A program made the position numbers and the translations under genes. Source: Cyclobacterium sp. (GTDB taxonomy: Bacteria > Bacteroidota > Bacteroidia > Cytophagales > Cyclobacteriaceae). From it: DNA of 64,000 bases. This document shows positions 30,211-40,259 of the stretch, piece after piece. Below the pieces are notes generated by a model. That model was not told where the DNA came from, ran no database searches, and worked only from the letters and a program-made list of their open reading frames with translations. Each line of letters begins with the position of its first letter. The first letter of the stretch is position 1. The stretch spans positions 62,001-126,000 of the forward strand of contig NZ_JABURL010000013.1 in assembly GCF_014762705.1 (NCBI RefSeq), in the 5' to 3' direction.

Positions 30211-31722
30211 TTTTGGATAGATACCGTTTCCTTCTGACCCCATAAAGGCTCCCCAATCTGGTTTATTCCTGATCTTTATAGGTAGGTCAATCCGCTTGAT
30301 TTTCATGCCAAGAAAAGACAAGATATCGGTATGACTGAAATATTGACAATGAATCAAATCCAGGTATCCATCCCCGTCCATATCCCCCAGCCAGGGGGTG
30401 GAAAATATATTTTTAAAACCTTTGGATTGGTCTAAAACGTGGATTTCATCGGAATTAAAATCCATTAAGAGCAACTTGTTTTCAATAACAAATGCAGATT
30501 TATCATCAATGGCACGGTCACAATCATATTCATTAATACTGAAAATCACCTCATCTCTGCCGTCTTTATTCAAGTCATAGGCTATCGGAGAAGAAAAACC
30601 GGTACATCCCAACTCTTTTTTATTTATCAATGCACCTGTTTTTCCATCTATCAACACTTGAATGGAGCCGGTATTTTCCGGCCATACGCCTTTGCTTACA
30701 AAAGTAAACAGATCGGGAATATTATCGGCAGTAAATTGACCAACCGCCAGGCTATTGCTGCTTTCGGTACCGGAAATTTGTTGTTGCCAAAGAACCTCAA
30801 AAGATTTCCCTAAAAGGGCAGTGATGGTACTGGCATGGGAAATGGCGACGATATCCAAAATACCATCCCGATCCAAGTCAGCCAGGACAGGGGGGGCGAT
30901 GAATCCATGGTTTTGTTCTGTCACCAGGACCCGGGCATTTGAAAGATCATTGTTCATCAAATCTTTCAGCTTTGCGATAAAAAGGCTTCCGGAAATAGTT
31001 TCTCCACCGGTTCCAAAGACCACCATTGTTTCATTATTTCCCACTTTGTCCACTAGCAAAGGCGACATATAGGTTTCATTTCCATCTGGCATGCTGTCCG
31101 CAGCCAAAATTCTTCCCGATAGCGCGTCTATAACCATCAGGACTCCTGGATATCGTCCCACTGTTTCAAAGGGTGCAGCTCTGGCATTGCCTCCATTGCT
31201 AATGAGTAATTCAGGGATGCCATTCCCATTTTGATCTGGGACCAATACACTGTTGTTGAAATTAAACCTGGCGTGTTTCAAGATGGGGTGATCCAGGTAA
31301 TTCCTGCTATCGTACTCCCATATCAGGTCTCCCGTTTGCCCGTCGATACTTTTGAGGTGTGGTCCCCTGCCGCCTATAAAAATGTCAGGAATTCCATCTT
31401 TGTTAACATCATGAAAAGTGGCTGACCCATATACCTGATCCACTGTGGACGCATTCCAAAGCAGTTCTCCATTATCACCATTTATGGCCAATATACCATA
31501 ATCACTGGATTCGAATTCATTTTTCCCGGCACCCATTACAACATCCAGAATTCCATCTCTGTTTAAATCTACTGTGCGGGGAGAGGATTGGGATCCAATG
31601 ACCGGAAAACTGGCTTCCCAAACCAATTCACTTTTATCTTTTTCCTGGCAGGAAAATACGGTACAGGTAATACAGGCAATCAAATAAATGGAACCTTCGA
31701 ATAAGGGATTGTAATTATTCAT
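30208..31722 (-). CDS. FG-GAP repeat / PQQ-like beta-propeller lipoprotein
   Basis: Repeated DLNRDGILDVVMG, DVNKDGIPDIFIGG, DLDRDGILDIVAI, DMDGDGYLDLIH motifs; Cys after the N-terminal hydrophobic segment. Confidence 0.88.
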   Translation of the reverse strand: MNNYNPLFEGSIYLIACITCTVFSCQEKDKSELVWEASFPVIGSQSSPRTVDLNRDGILDVVMGAGKNEFESSDYGILAINGDNGELLWNASTVDQVYGSATFHDVNKDGIPDIFIGGRGPHLKSIDGQTGDLIWEYDSRNYLDHPILKHARFNFNNSVLVPDQNGNGIPELLISNGGNARAAPFETVGRYPGVLMVIDALSGRILAADSMPDGNETYMSPLLVDKVGNNETMVVFGTGGETISGSLFIAKLKDLMNNDLSNARVLVTEQNHGFIAPPVLADLDRDGILDIVAISHASTITALLGKSFEVLWQQQISGTESSNSLAVGQFTADNIPDLFTFVSKGVWPENTGSIQVLIDGKTGALINKKELGCTGFSSPIAYDLNKDGRDEVIFSINEYDCDRAIDDKSAFVIENKLLLMDFNSDEIHVLDQSKGFKNIFSTPWLGDMDGDGYLDLIHCQYFSHTDILSFLGMKIKRIDLPIKIRNKPDWGAFMGSEGNGIYPK

Positions 31723-31942
31723 TTTATCGATTAAAAATGTGCTTAATTCTACTCAATATAAATAATATTGGGAATAATTCTTAATCCAGGGGAGATGTTC
31801 CATTGCGCCATGATGATGGAAGAAATTTGGCTGACAACTCCAACTTCTATTGTGTTAACGGCTGAAAAAATGTAGATTTACTTACAAGATGGGGATCAGC
31901 TTTGGTCTCAAAGAGAATGCATTACTACTCAATAGAGAGAAA

Positions 31943-34900
31943 ATGGAAAACCGTTCAAAACAGGTTTTAGGGGTTTTGTTGTTGATTATTTTACCTGTCA
32001 TGGGAGCCTTATCCCAGGGTTTTGAAAAGTTGCCGGGTAGAAAAACAGGAGTCAAATTTCGAAATGACCTGAAGGAAGATCAATTTTCTAACATCCTAAC
32101 TTACGAATATTTTTATAATGGTGGGGGTGTGGCCATTGGAGACATTAATAATGATGGACTGGAAGATATTTTTTTTACAGGAAACATGACTTCCAACAGG
32201 CTATATTTGAACCAGGGAGACTTTAAATTCCAAGATATTACCCGTTCTGCGGGAATCGGTGGAAAAGAGGCCTGGACTACTGGTACAAGCATGGCCGATA
32301 TCAATGGGGACGGCTTCCTGGATATTTATGTGTGTTATTCGGGTAAGGGCTCAGCTGAAACCAGGAAAAACCAATTGTTCATCAATAAAAGGGATGGGAC
32401 ATTTGTGGAATCAGCCGAGGCATATGGATTGGCAGATCCTGCCAATAGTATACAAGCTTTATTTTTTGATTTTGACCTGGACGGGGATTTGGACCTGTAC
32501 CTGCTCAACCACAATACCCAGGTGATCAATGAAATTGATTTTGATGCAAAAAGAAAAGATCGAAATGAGCTTTCCGGCGACAAATTGTTTAGGAATGACG
32601 ATGGTTTTTTTAAAGATATCAGCGAACAGGCAGGCATAAAAGGGAATTCCATGGGTTTCGGTCTGGGGATAGCCGCTTCAGATATTACAGGAAACGGCTA
32701 CCCTGACCTTTATGTGTCCAATGATTATATAGAACCCGATTACCTGTATATCAATAATGGAGATGGTACTTTCTCCGAAAGCCTGACCGATTATTTGCAA
32801 CACATTTCCTATTTTTCCATGGGATCTGACATCAGTGACATCAATAATGACGGACAAGCCGATATCTTTACCTTGGATATGTTACCAGAGGACAACAAGC
32901 GGCAAAAATTATTGTATGGACCTGAAAATTATGAGCAATATGCGTTGATGGTTATGGAGGGTTTCTACCACCAAAACATGCGAAACATGTTGCATGTAAA
33001 CCAGGGTTCAGGATTATTCAGTGAAGTTGGACAATTGGCCGGAATTTCCAATACGGATTGGAGTTGGGCCGCTTTTTTTGCTGATTTTGACAATGATGGC
33101 TGGAAGGATCTTTTTGTGAGCAATGGGTATTTCAGGGACTATACCAACCGGGATTTTTTAAAATACAAAGGAGATTATTATTTCAGCAAAGCAAGAGAAG
33201 GAGAAAAAGCGGATACACTTCACCTGGTGACCAGTATGCAATCCACTCCGGTCCATGACTACTTGTATAAAAATGAGGGAGGTACTATTTTCAGGGACTT
33301 GTCAGCAGAATGGGGGTTTGATGATCCGGTTTTTTCAAATGGAGCGGCTTATGCGGATTTGGACAATGATGGTGCACTGGACCTTGTTGTCAATCACCTT
33401 AACGGGACGGCGGGCATCTTCAAAAACAAACTTGCTTCAGGTAATAAAGCACCAAACTTTCTTCAAATTTCGCTTCGGGGAGTGGGAATGAATACCTCAG
33501 GAATAGGAGCAAAAATCACTGTTTATTCGAATCAGGAACAACAATATTTTGAGCAGCAGCCCACCAGAGGATTTCAGTCTTCTATCAGCCATAAAATACA
33601 TGTGGGCTTGGGGCAAACAGACCAGGTGGATTCCTTACATATCGTTTGGCCCTTGGGCAAGGAACAGTGGGTAAGGGGAATAGCTGCCAATAAATTATTG
33701 GTTTTATATGAAAAAGAGGCTCAAACCAGGACTATTCAAGTTGCAGATAAAAAACCTGCTATTTTTACTCCCATTGTGTCGCCCATCAATTTTGAACATT
33801 CGGAGCCTGGTTACAATGACTTCAAGCGGCAGCCTTTACTTAGTCATATGCTTTCCCCTACAGGACCTGTATTGGCATTGGCTGATGTAAATAATAACGG
33901 TTTTATGGATGTCTTTGTGGGAGGAGCCGAAGGTATGCCGGGAAAATTATTTTTTCAGGTATCCAATGGTAATTTTATAGAATCCCAAGGCTTGGATTTG
34001 ACTGAGGACAGTGGTAGTGCTACCTCTGACGCTTTGTTTTTTGATGCCAATGGAGATGGAAGGCCTGATTTATATATTGTGAATGGGGGTTATCACGATT
34101 TTACAAGGGATTCCCCTGAATTACAAGACAGGCTCTACATCAACCAGGGTGGAGGGAACTTTAAAAAGGATACTACTGCCCTTCCCGTACTTCGAAGTAG
34201 TGGATCAGTTGTGAAAACCATGGATGTGGACAATGATGGTGATTTGGATCTTTTCATAGGAGGAAGGGCCGTTGCAGGTCAATATCCAAAGGCTGCTGAT
34301 TCATTTATTTTGCTTAATGATGGTTTGGGGAATTTTGAGGATAAAACCGAAACCCTCTTCCCGGAACTAAGAACAATCGGGATGATAACTGATGCCCAGG
34401 TCATCGACTTGGATGAAGATGGGTGGGAAGACCTGGTACTGGTAGGTGATTGGATGGCTATAAGTGTTTTTCTCAACCAACAGGGAAAGGGCTTTGAGAA
34501 TGCTACCAATGCCTATTTTGATTTGCCTCTAACAGGTAAATGGGCTGCTGTCAAAGCTGCGGATTTTGATAATGATGGAGATCTGGATTTGGTTGTGGGT
34601 AATTTCGGGCTGAACAGCCAACTTAAAGCAAGTGAGCAAGAACCATTGAGTCTTGTTTATGGGGATTTTGATGGAAATGGGTCTGTGGATCCGATTTTAA
34701 ATCATTACATTAACGGTACAGCCTACCCTTTTGTGAGTAGGGATGAACTCCTGGACCAAATGTATGGTATGCGCAGTAAGTTTACCGATTACGCTTCTTT
34801 TTCGGAAGCTAAAATCGATGATATTATTTCGAGTGAGCAGTTGAAAAGTGCTAGCCAATTGATGATCAACGAACTAAAAACCGTTTATCTTGAAAATAGT

Positions 34901-35284
34901 AATGGGAAGTTTCTGGTCAGAGACTTACCCATAACAGCCCAGTATGCACCAGTTGAGGCCATTTCTATTTTTGATTTTGATGACGATGGCAACCTGGATT
35001 TTATTTTGGGAGGCAATCAAAACACTACCCGGCTGAGGTTGGGTGTAATGGATGCCAATTTTGGCCAGTTATTCAGAGGTGATGGGAATGGAGGTTTTAC
35101 CTATGTGAGCTCTATTGAATCGGGATTGTCTTTTATGGGAGATGTAAAATCTATGGAAATAATTGATCTTTCTTATCTTAAAATTCTTTTGGTGGGTATC
35201 AACAATCAGGGTGTTTCGGCCTACTTACTTAACCGGACCCTAGGGGATAAACCAATCAGAAGCCTTTCCAATCAAAATAAATAA
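31943..35284 (+). CDS. VCBS/FG-GAP repeat protein with ASPIC/UnbV domain
   Basis: Repeats such as DINNDGLEDIFFTGN, DINGDGFLDIYVC, DFDNDGDLDLVVGNFG; UnbV segment VGMNTSGIGAKITVYSNQEQQYFEQQPTRGFQSSISHKIHVGLG; ATG at 31943 (MENRSKQ) precedes the signal peptide. Confidence 0.92.
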   Translation: MENRSKQVLGVLLLIILPVMGALSQGFEKLPGRKTGVKFRNDLKEDQFSNILTYEYFYNGGGVAIGDINNDGLEDIFFTGNMTSNRLYLNQGDFKFQDITRSAGIGGKEAWTTGTSMADINGDGFLDIYVCYSGKGSAETRKNQLFINKRDGTFVESAEAYGLADPANSIQALFFDFDLDGDLDLYLLNHNTQVINEIDFDAKRKDRNELSGDKLFRNDDGFFKDISEQAGIKGNSMGFGLGIAASDITGNGYPDLYVSNDYIEPDYLYINNGDGTFSESLTDYLQHISYFSMGSDISDINNDGQADIFTLDMLPEDNKRQKLLYGPENYEQYALMVMEGFYHQNMRNMLHVNQGSGLFSEVGQLAGISNTDWSWAAFFADFDNDGWKDLFVSNGYFRDYTNRDFLKYKGDYYFSKAREGEKADTLHLVTSMQSTPVHDYLYKNEGGTIFRDLSAEWGFDDPVFSNGAAYADLDNDGALDLVVNHLNGTAGIFKNKLASGNKAPNFLQISLRGVGMNTSGIGAKITVYSNQEQQYFEQQPTRGFQSSISHKIHVGLGQTDQVDSLHIVWPLGKEQWVRGIAANKLLVLYEKEAQTRTIQVADKKPAIFTPIVSPINFEHSEPGYNDFKRQPLLSHMLSPTGPVLALADVNNNGFMDVFVGGAEGMPGKLFFQVSNGNFIESQGLDLTEDSGSATSDALFFDANGDGRPDLYIVNGGYHDFTRDSPELQDRLYINQGGGNFKKDTTALPVLRSSGSVVKTMDVDNDGDLDLFIGGRAVAGQYPKAADSFILLNDGLGNFEDKTETLFPELRTIGMITDAQVIDLDEDGWEDLVLVGDWMAISVFLNQQGKGFENATNAYFDLPLTGKWAAVKAADFDNDGDLDLVVGNFGLNSQLKASEQEPLSLVYGDFDGNGSVDPILNHYINGTAYPFVSRDELLDQMYGMRSKFTDYASFSEAKIDDIISSEQLKSASQLMINELKTVYLENSNGKFLVRDLPITAQYAPVEAISIFDFDDDGNLDFILGGNQNTTRLRLGVMDANFGQLFRGDGNGGFTYVSSIESGLSFMGDVKSMEIIDLSYLKILLVGINNQGVSAYLLNRTLGDKPIRSLSNQNK

Positions 35285-35304
35285 TCCAAAACGACAACAA
35301 TTGA

Positions 35305-36678
35305 ATGAAAATCAGAAAAATTAATTTAGAGGAAAACGAAATACCAGAAAATTGGTACAATATTATAGCGGATATGCCCAATAAGCCTTTGCCGCCCCTT
35401 CACCCGGGTACATTGGAACCCATAGGGCCGGATGCGTTGGCACCCCTGTTTCCGGATGCATTGATCCGGCAGGAAGTGACTACTGACAAGTGGGTCCCTA
35501 TTCCAGACGAGGTACGCAACATGTACAGCATCTGGAGACCTACCCCCATGTACCGGGCCTATGGATTGGAAAAGGCATTGGATACCCCTGCCAAAATTTA
35601 CTATAAATACGAAGGAGTAAGCCCTTCAGGATCTCACAAACCCAATACGGCAATTCCCCAGGCCTATTACAACAAGCAGGAGGGTATCAAGAGAATTACC
35701 ACTGAAACAGGTGCAGGCCAGTGGGGAAGTGCCCTTAGCTTTGCTTGCCAGCACTTCGGAATCGAATGTGATGTTTACATGGTGAGGCTTTCCTATAATG
35801 ACAAGCCTTACAGGAAAATGATGATGAATACCTGGGGAGCAAATGTCTATCCTTCCCCGTCTGACAGGACGGAGGCTGGCCGCAGGATACTGGCCGCAGA
35901 CCCGGATTCGCCGGGAAGTTTGGGTATAGCCATATCCGAGGCAGTGGAAATGGCAGCCACCAGGGAGGATACAAAATATGCCTTGGGCAGTGTTTTAAAT
36001 CATGTCAAACTTCACCAGACCATCATAGGCATGGAAGCCATCAAACAAATGGAAAAAGCAGGAAGCGACCTGCCCGATATTGTGATAGCTCCATTTGGCG
36101 GGGGTTCCAATTTTGCCGGATTATCCTTTCCATTTTTGAGGTTAAACCTGGAATCTGGCAAAAAGATCCGCTGTATTGCCAGTGAGCCTTCCTCTTGTCC
36201 CAAGTTAACCAGGGGTGTGTTCAGGTATGATTTTGGGGATACAGCAGGCATGACGCCCCTTTTGCCCATGTACACCCTGGGACATGATTTTATCCCCGCA
36301 CCTATTCATGCCGGAGGTTTACGCTATCATGGAGCTGGGGTGATTGTGAGTCAATTGCTAAAGGACCAGCTTATTGAAGCCCAGTCCCATGACAATCTGG
36401 AGATTTTTGAGGCAGGCGTGCTATTTGCCAGGGCAGAGGGGATTATACCCGCTCCCGAGGCCAACCACGGAATTGCCACTGCTATCCGGGAGGCTAATAA
36501 GTGTAAAGAGGAAGGGGTTTCCAAAACGATCTTGTTCAACCTTTGTGGCCATGGGAATTTTGACATGAAGGCTTATGATGACTATTTTGCCGGTAAAATC
36601 AGACAGCATGAATTGAGCCAGGAGGAAATAGATGCCTCCATCGCCAAACTTGGGACCCCTACCATACCGGTTGGTTAG
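35305..36678 (+). CDS. trpB: TrpB-like pyridoxal-phosphate dependent enzyme (TrpB2-type tryptophan synthase beta)
   Basis: WRPTPMYRAYGLEKALDTPAKIYYKYEGVSPSGSHKPNTAIPQAYYN (PLP Lys), TETGAGQWGSALSFAC, long N-terminal extension typical of TrpB2. Confidence 0.93.
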   Translation: MKIRKINLEENEIPENWYNIIADMPNKPLPPLHPGTLEPIGPDALAPLFPDALIRQEVTTDKWVPIPDEVRNMYSIWRPTPMYRAYGLEKALDTPAKIYYKYEGVSPSGSHKPNTAIPQAYYNKQEGIKRITTETGAGQWGSALSFACQHFGIECDVYMVRLSYNDKPYRKMMMNTWGANVYPSPSDRTEAGRRILAADPDSPGSLGIAISEAVEMAATREDTKYALGSVLNHVKLHQTIIGMEAIKQMEKAGSDLPDIVIAPFGGGSNFAGLSFPFLRLNLESGKKIRCIASEPSSCPKLTRGVFRYDFGDTAGMTPLLPMYTLGHDFIPAPIHAGGLRYHGAGVIVSQLLKDQLIEAQSHDNLEIFEAGVLFARAEGIIPAPEANHGIATAIREANKCKEEGVSKTILFNLCGHGNFDMKAYDDYFAGKIRQHELSQEEIDASIAKLGTPTIPVG

Positions 36679-36691
36679 GTATTGAAGAAGC

Positions 36692-37621
36692 ATGAATAAA
36701 AGAGCATTTATCAGGAAAGGGATGCTGGCATCTGCTACTCTGGGAGTGGGGCCCTCATCCCTTTTTTCTTTTGAGGGAGCAAGGAGTTTTTCTTCCCCTA
36801 TCCCGCTAGTGGATACGCACCTTCACCTTTGGGACCTGTCGGAAATGGATTATCCCTGGTTAAAGGGAAAAGGTCTGCCATTAGAAAGGAATTATTCATT
36901 GGCAGATTACCGAAAGGCTACAAAAGGTTTCCCTGTATCAAAAATGGTATTCGTCGAATGTGGCAGGTCGCCAGATCAGTATTTAAAGGAAGTGGATTGG
37001 GTGCAGCAGCTTTCTGGGAAAACATCAGGAATAGCAGGTATGGTAGCCTATTTTCCCCTGGAGAAAGGAGAAGCCGGGCAAGGTGCCATGGAAGAAATGG
37101 CTCAAAGAAGTGTGGTCCGTGGCATCAGGAGGTCTCTAATGCATGGAAATATTGGCTTTTATCAGGGGGTTGGCTTAATGAAAACCTTTGATTGGGTTTG
37201 TGAATTGAATGTGGGCCCGGGACAGCTACCGCAGGTTCTGGCTTTGGTGAAAAAATTTCCGCAGCAGGTTTTCATGCTGAACCATATGGCCAATCCCGAT
37301 ATCCGGAATCAGGATTGGAATACCTGGGAGAAGGCGCTAAGGCCTTTTGCTTCTCAGGACCAGGTTTATTGCAAAGTGTCAGGTATACTTACTCGGACAT
37401 CTGGAGTTTGGGAATTGCCGGATATTCAACCCTATTTCGATACTTTGCTGGAGATTTTTGGTCCGGAGAGGATCGTTTACGGTGGAGACTGGCCAGTGGT
37501 GCTCCAGGCAGAAACCCTTCACCGTTGGATGACTACATTCTATTCTCTTGCTCAGGCATTGTCGGAGGAGGAAAAAAATAAAATATTTCATAGCAATGCG
37601 GAATTGGTCTACAGGATTTAG
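36692..37621 (+). CDS. Amidohydrolase family 2 protein (sugar lactonase-like)
   Basis: PLVDTHLHLWDLSEMDYPWLKG, FMLNHMANPD, IVYGGDWPVV; N-terminal export-type leader. Confidence 0.88.
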   Translation: MNKRAFIRKGMLASATLGVGPSSLFSFEGARSFSSPIPLVDTHLHLWDLSEMDYPWLKGKGLPLERNYSLADYRKATKGFPVSKMVFVECGRSPDQYLKEVDWVQQLSGKTSGIAGMVAYFPLEKGEAGQGAMEEMAQRSVVRGIRRSLMHGNIGFYQGVGLMKTFDWVCELNVGPGQLPQVLALVKKFPQQVFMLNHMANPDIRNQDWNTWEKALRPFASQDQVYCKVSGILTRTSGVWELPDIQPYFDTLLEIFGPERIVYGGDWPVVLQAETLHRWMTTFYSLAQALSEEEKNKIFHSNAELVYRI

Positions 37622-37723
37622 GCCTTTGCTTCTGATTTCGGGTGATTTTCTTATTGAACACCAAATAATTTAGGAAGAATAGGGATTGATTTTTAAATTT
37701 AATCCACAAAAGAATAATTGAGT

Positions 37724-39145
37724 ATGCTTGATAAACCAAATAAAGTAGAGAACACTGACTCCAGAAGGAGTTTCCTTAAAGCTTCCACCCTTAGTGCAGC
37801 AGGATTTTTTATTGTCCCCAGGTTTGTACTTGGAGGCAAGGGCCATGTGGCACCTAGTGACAAGGTTAATGTTGGTATGATAGGGGTAGGAGGAAAAGGG
37901 CGGCAAAATGCACTGGACTTGATGAAACTGGATGACGTGCAGATCACAGCTATCGCAGATCCTGGAGAGTATTGGGATTTGGCCAACTTTTACTACAGGT
38001 CAATAGCTGGAAGAGGCCCTGTGAAAAGAATGGTTGAGGATTTTTATGAAGACAGGACCAAAAACTACAAACTAAACGAATATCTGGATTTCAGGGAGAT
38101 GCTCGAAAAGGAACAAGGCCTGGATGCCATATGCTGTTCCACCCCTGATAATACACATGCTGTTGTGACATACGCTTCTATGAAGCTGGGGAAACATGTT
38201 TATTGTGAGAAGCCCCTAACCCACAATATCAGGGAAGCCAGGATGATCAAAAAGTTGACAGAAGAGACGGGACTTGCCACGCAAATGGGAAATGTAGGAC
38301 ATAGTACCGACGGGATCCGGCAAACGGTAGAATACCTGAGGGATGGGGTCATTGGAGAAGTGAACGAAACGCATTCCTGGGTTCCTGCTTCCCGGTGGAT
38401 ACCTGAAATGAAAGCTTTACCTACTTCAGCCACACCAAAACCACATGGATTTGATTGGGATCTGTGGCTGGGACCATCTGCCGACAGGCCTTATCATGAA
38501 TGGTATTCCCCCGTAACCTGGAGAGATTTTTGGGATTTTGGCTGTGGAGCGTTAGGGGATTTTGGCTGTCACGATATGGATGCTGCCACCTGGGCTTTTG
38601 AACTGGGCTATCCAGAGACCATAGAGGTGTTTCCCGCAGGTTTTAGCAATCAGGACATTGCTCCTTATGGGGAGATTGGGTATTATCATTTTCCAAACAA
38701 CAATACTGGCAAACCCATTCAATTGACCTGGTATTCAGGAGGGGTGAAGCCTCCCTTGCACCCATCTCTGCCTGCTGGCTATCAGTGGCCTTCCCGTGGG
38801 ACTTTATTTGTTGGGAATAAAGGTGTTATCGTGAATGGTGGTGACCGGGTCCCGCATGTTTTTCCCAAAAGCCTGGCTGAAAGTATGAAAAAACCTGATG
38901 AAACCATCCCCAGGTCAAATGGACATTTCAGGGATTGGGTAGATGCTATCAAAGGTGGTCCTGCTGCCAGTGCCAATTTTGAATACGGGGCTCATCTGAC
39001 AGAAATCACCTTGCTGGGTGTTTTATCACTGAGAATGAAAGGCCAGAAAATCCATTGGGATGCAGCCAACCTGAAAGCTACAGGTTTGGATGAAGCAGAT
39101 CCTTATATCAGCGAACCGGTACGGTCTGGCTGGGAGATGAGTTGA
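37724..39145 (+). CDS. Gfo/Idh/MocA family oxidoreductase with Tat signal
   Basis: RRSFLKASTLSAAGFFIVPRF Tat-like leader; VNVGMIGVGGKGRQN Rossmann; GKHVYCEKPLTHNIREARM (EKP motif); ATG at 37724 (MLDKPNK). Confidence 0.93.
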   Translation: MLDKPNKVENTDSRRSFLKASTLSAAGFFIVPRFVLGGKGHVAPSDKVNVGMIGVGGKGRQNALDLMKLDDVQITAIADPGEYWDLANFYYRSIAGRGPVKRMVEDFYEDRTKNYKLNEYLDFREMLEKEQGLDAICCSTPDNTHAVVTYASMKLGKHVYCEKPLTHNIREARMIKKLTEETGLATQMGNVGHSTDGIRQTVEYLRDGVIGEVNETHSWVPASRWIPEMKALPTSATPKPHGFDWDLWLGPSADRPYHEWYSPVTWRDFWDFGCGALGDFGCHDMDAATWAFELGYPETIEVFPAGFSNQDIAPYGEIGYYHFPNNNTGKPIQLTWYSGGVKPPLHPSLPAGYQWPSRGTLFVGNKGVIVNGGDRVPHVFPKSLAESMKKPDETIPRSNGHFRDWVDAIKGGPAASANFEYGAHLTEITLLGVLSLRMKGQKIHWDAANLKATGLDEADPYISEPVRSGWEMS

Positions 39146-39160
39146 TTGAGCCACCAAAAG

Positions 39161-39191
39161 GAAATCCCGTACATTAAATGCACGGGATTTC
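39161..39191. terminator. Convergent-gene hairpin terminator
   Basis: GAAATCCCGT (39161-39170) / ACGGGATTTC (39182-39191) between the Gfo/Idh and BatA-like stops. Confidence 0.65.
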
Positions 39192-39218
39192 TCTATGAGC
39201 CTGTATCGGAATGTCCCG

Positions 39219-40259
39219 TTAATCCAATAGGAAATTATTGAAAAAGGTACTTTTTAAAATCATCCAAAAGAAGAAAAATACGATCCCCCAAAAAAGGTAA
39301 GGCCGGTAATAGTCCATGGTTTCCTTGTATCTGGATTCTATGATTTCAGCTTTTTCCAATTCGTCAATCCTTGCAAAAATATTCTCCAGGGCCTGATCAT
39401 CTGAAGCCCGGAAAAACTCTCCATCTGTTATTCTGGCAATATTTCTCAGGGTTTCTTCATTCAGGTAACTTTCGATCATTTGGGGTCTTCCGAAAAAATC
39501 TGTGCCGTAAGGTACCATACCATCCTTTCCAACAGCAATGGTATAGGTTTTGATCCCCATGGCTTCCGCCAATTGGGCGGCAAAAACAGGGTCTACATTT
39601 CCTGCATTGTTATCCCCATCACTCAAAAGGACCATTACCTTGGATTTTGCCTCTGATTCCCGCATTCTGTTGGTAGCGGTGGAAACGGCACTGCCAATGG
39701 CTGTTCCTTTGGCATCCATCATATTAAAGGTAATGCTTTCTACCAGATCTGTTAAAAGTTCGTAATCTGTGGTCAGCGGGGCAAGGGAAAAGGCTTCTCC
39801 TGAAAAAATAACCATTCCTATCCTGTCTGCTACCCTGCCATTGATAAATTCGATGGCGGTTTCTTTGGCGGCTTCCAGGCGGTTTGGGGTAAAATCCTGT
39901 AAATCCATAGATTCAGAAATATCCAAAACAAGCATGATATCTATTCCCTCGGTATACTGCTCAACTTTTTCATTGGTGCGTTGTGGCCTGGCAAGCGCAA
40001 TGACCACCATCCATAGCGCCAGTAGAAAGAATAAGGATGGTATCAGTCTCAGGTAGGTCCATGGATTATTTCTGGAGATCATTTTAGGAAGAGAAAGTTC
40101 CAGGACCGGTTTTTTCAGCAGTTTGATAAATTTTCTTATCAAAAGAATGAGCGGTATGGCCCAGATAAGGTGCAACAGGAAAAAATTTTCCCATTCATAT
40201 GAACGGAATGTTTCCTGTGTAAACCAGGTCCATGAGATATAGGAAGAGATGTCATCCAT
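39219..40259 (-). CDS. VWA domain-containing protein (BatA-like)
   Basis: DIMLVLDISESMDLQDFTPNRLEAAKETAIEFI MIDAS; LLSDGDNNAGNVDPVFAAQLAEAMGIKTYTIAVG. Confidence 0.93.
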   Translation of the reverse strand: MDDISSYISWTWFTQETFRSYEWENFFLLHLIWAIPLILLIRKFIKLLKKPVLELSLPKMISRNNPWTYLRLIPSLFFLLALWMVVIALARPQRTNEKVEQYTEGIDIMLVLDISESMDLQDFTPNRLEAAKETAIEFINGRVADRIGMVIFSGEAFSLAPLTTDYELLTDLVESITFNMMDAKGTAIGSAVSTATNRMRESEAKSKVMVLLSDGDNNAGNVDPVFAAQLAEAMGIKTYTIAVGKDGMVPYGTDFFGRPQMIESYLNEETLRNIARITDGEFFRASDDQALENIFARIDELEKAEIIESRYKETMDYYRPYLFWGIVFFFFWMILKSTFFNNFLLD

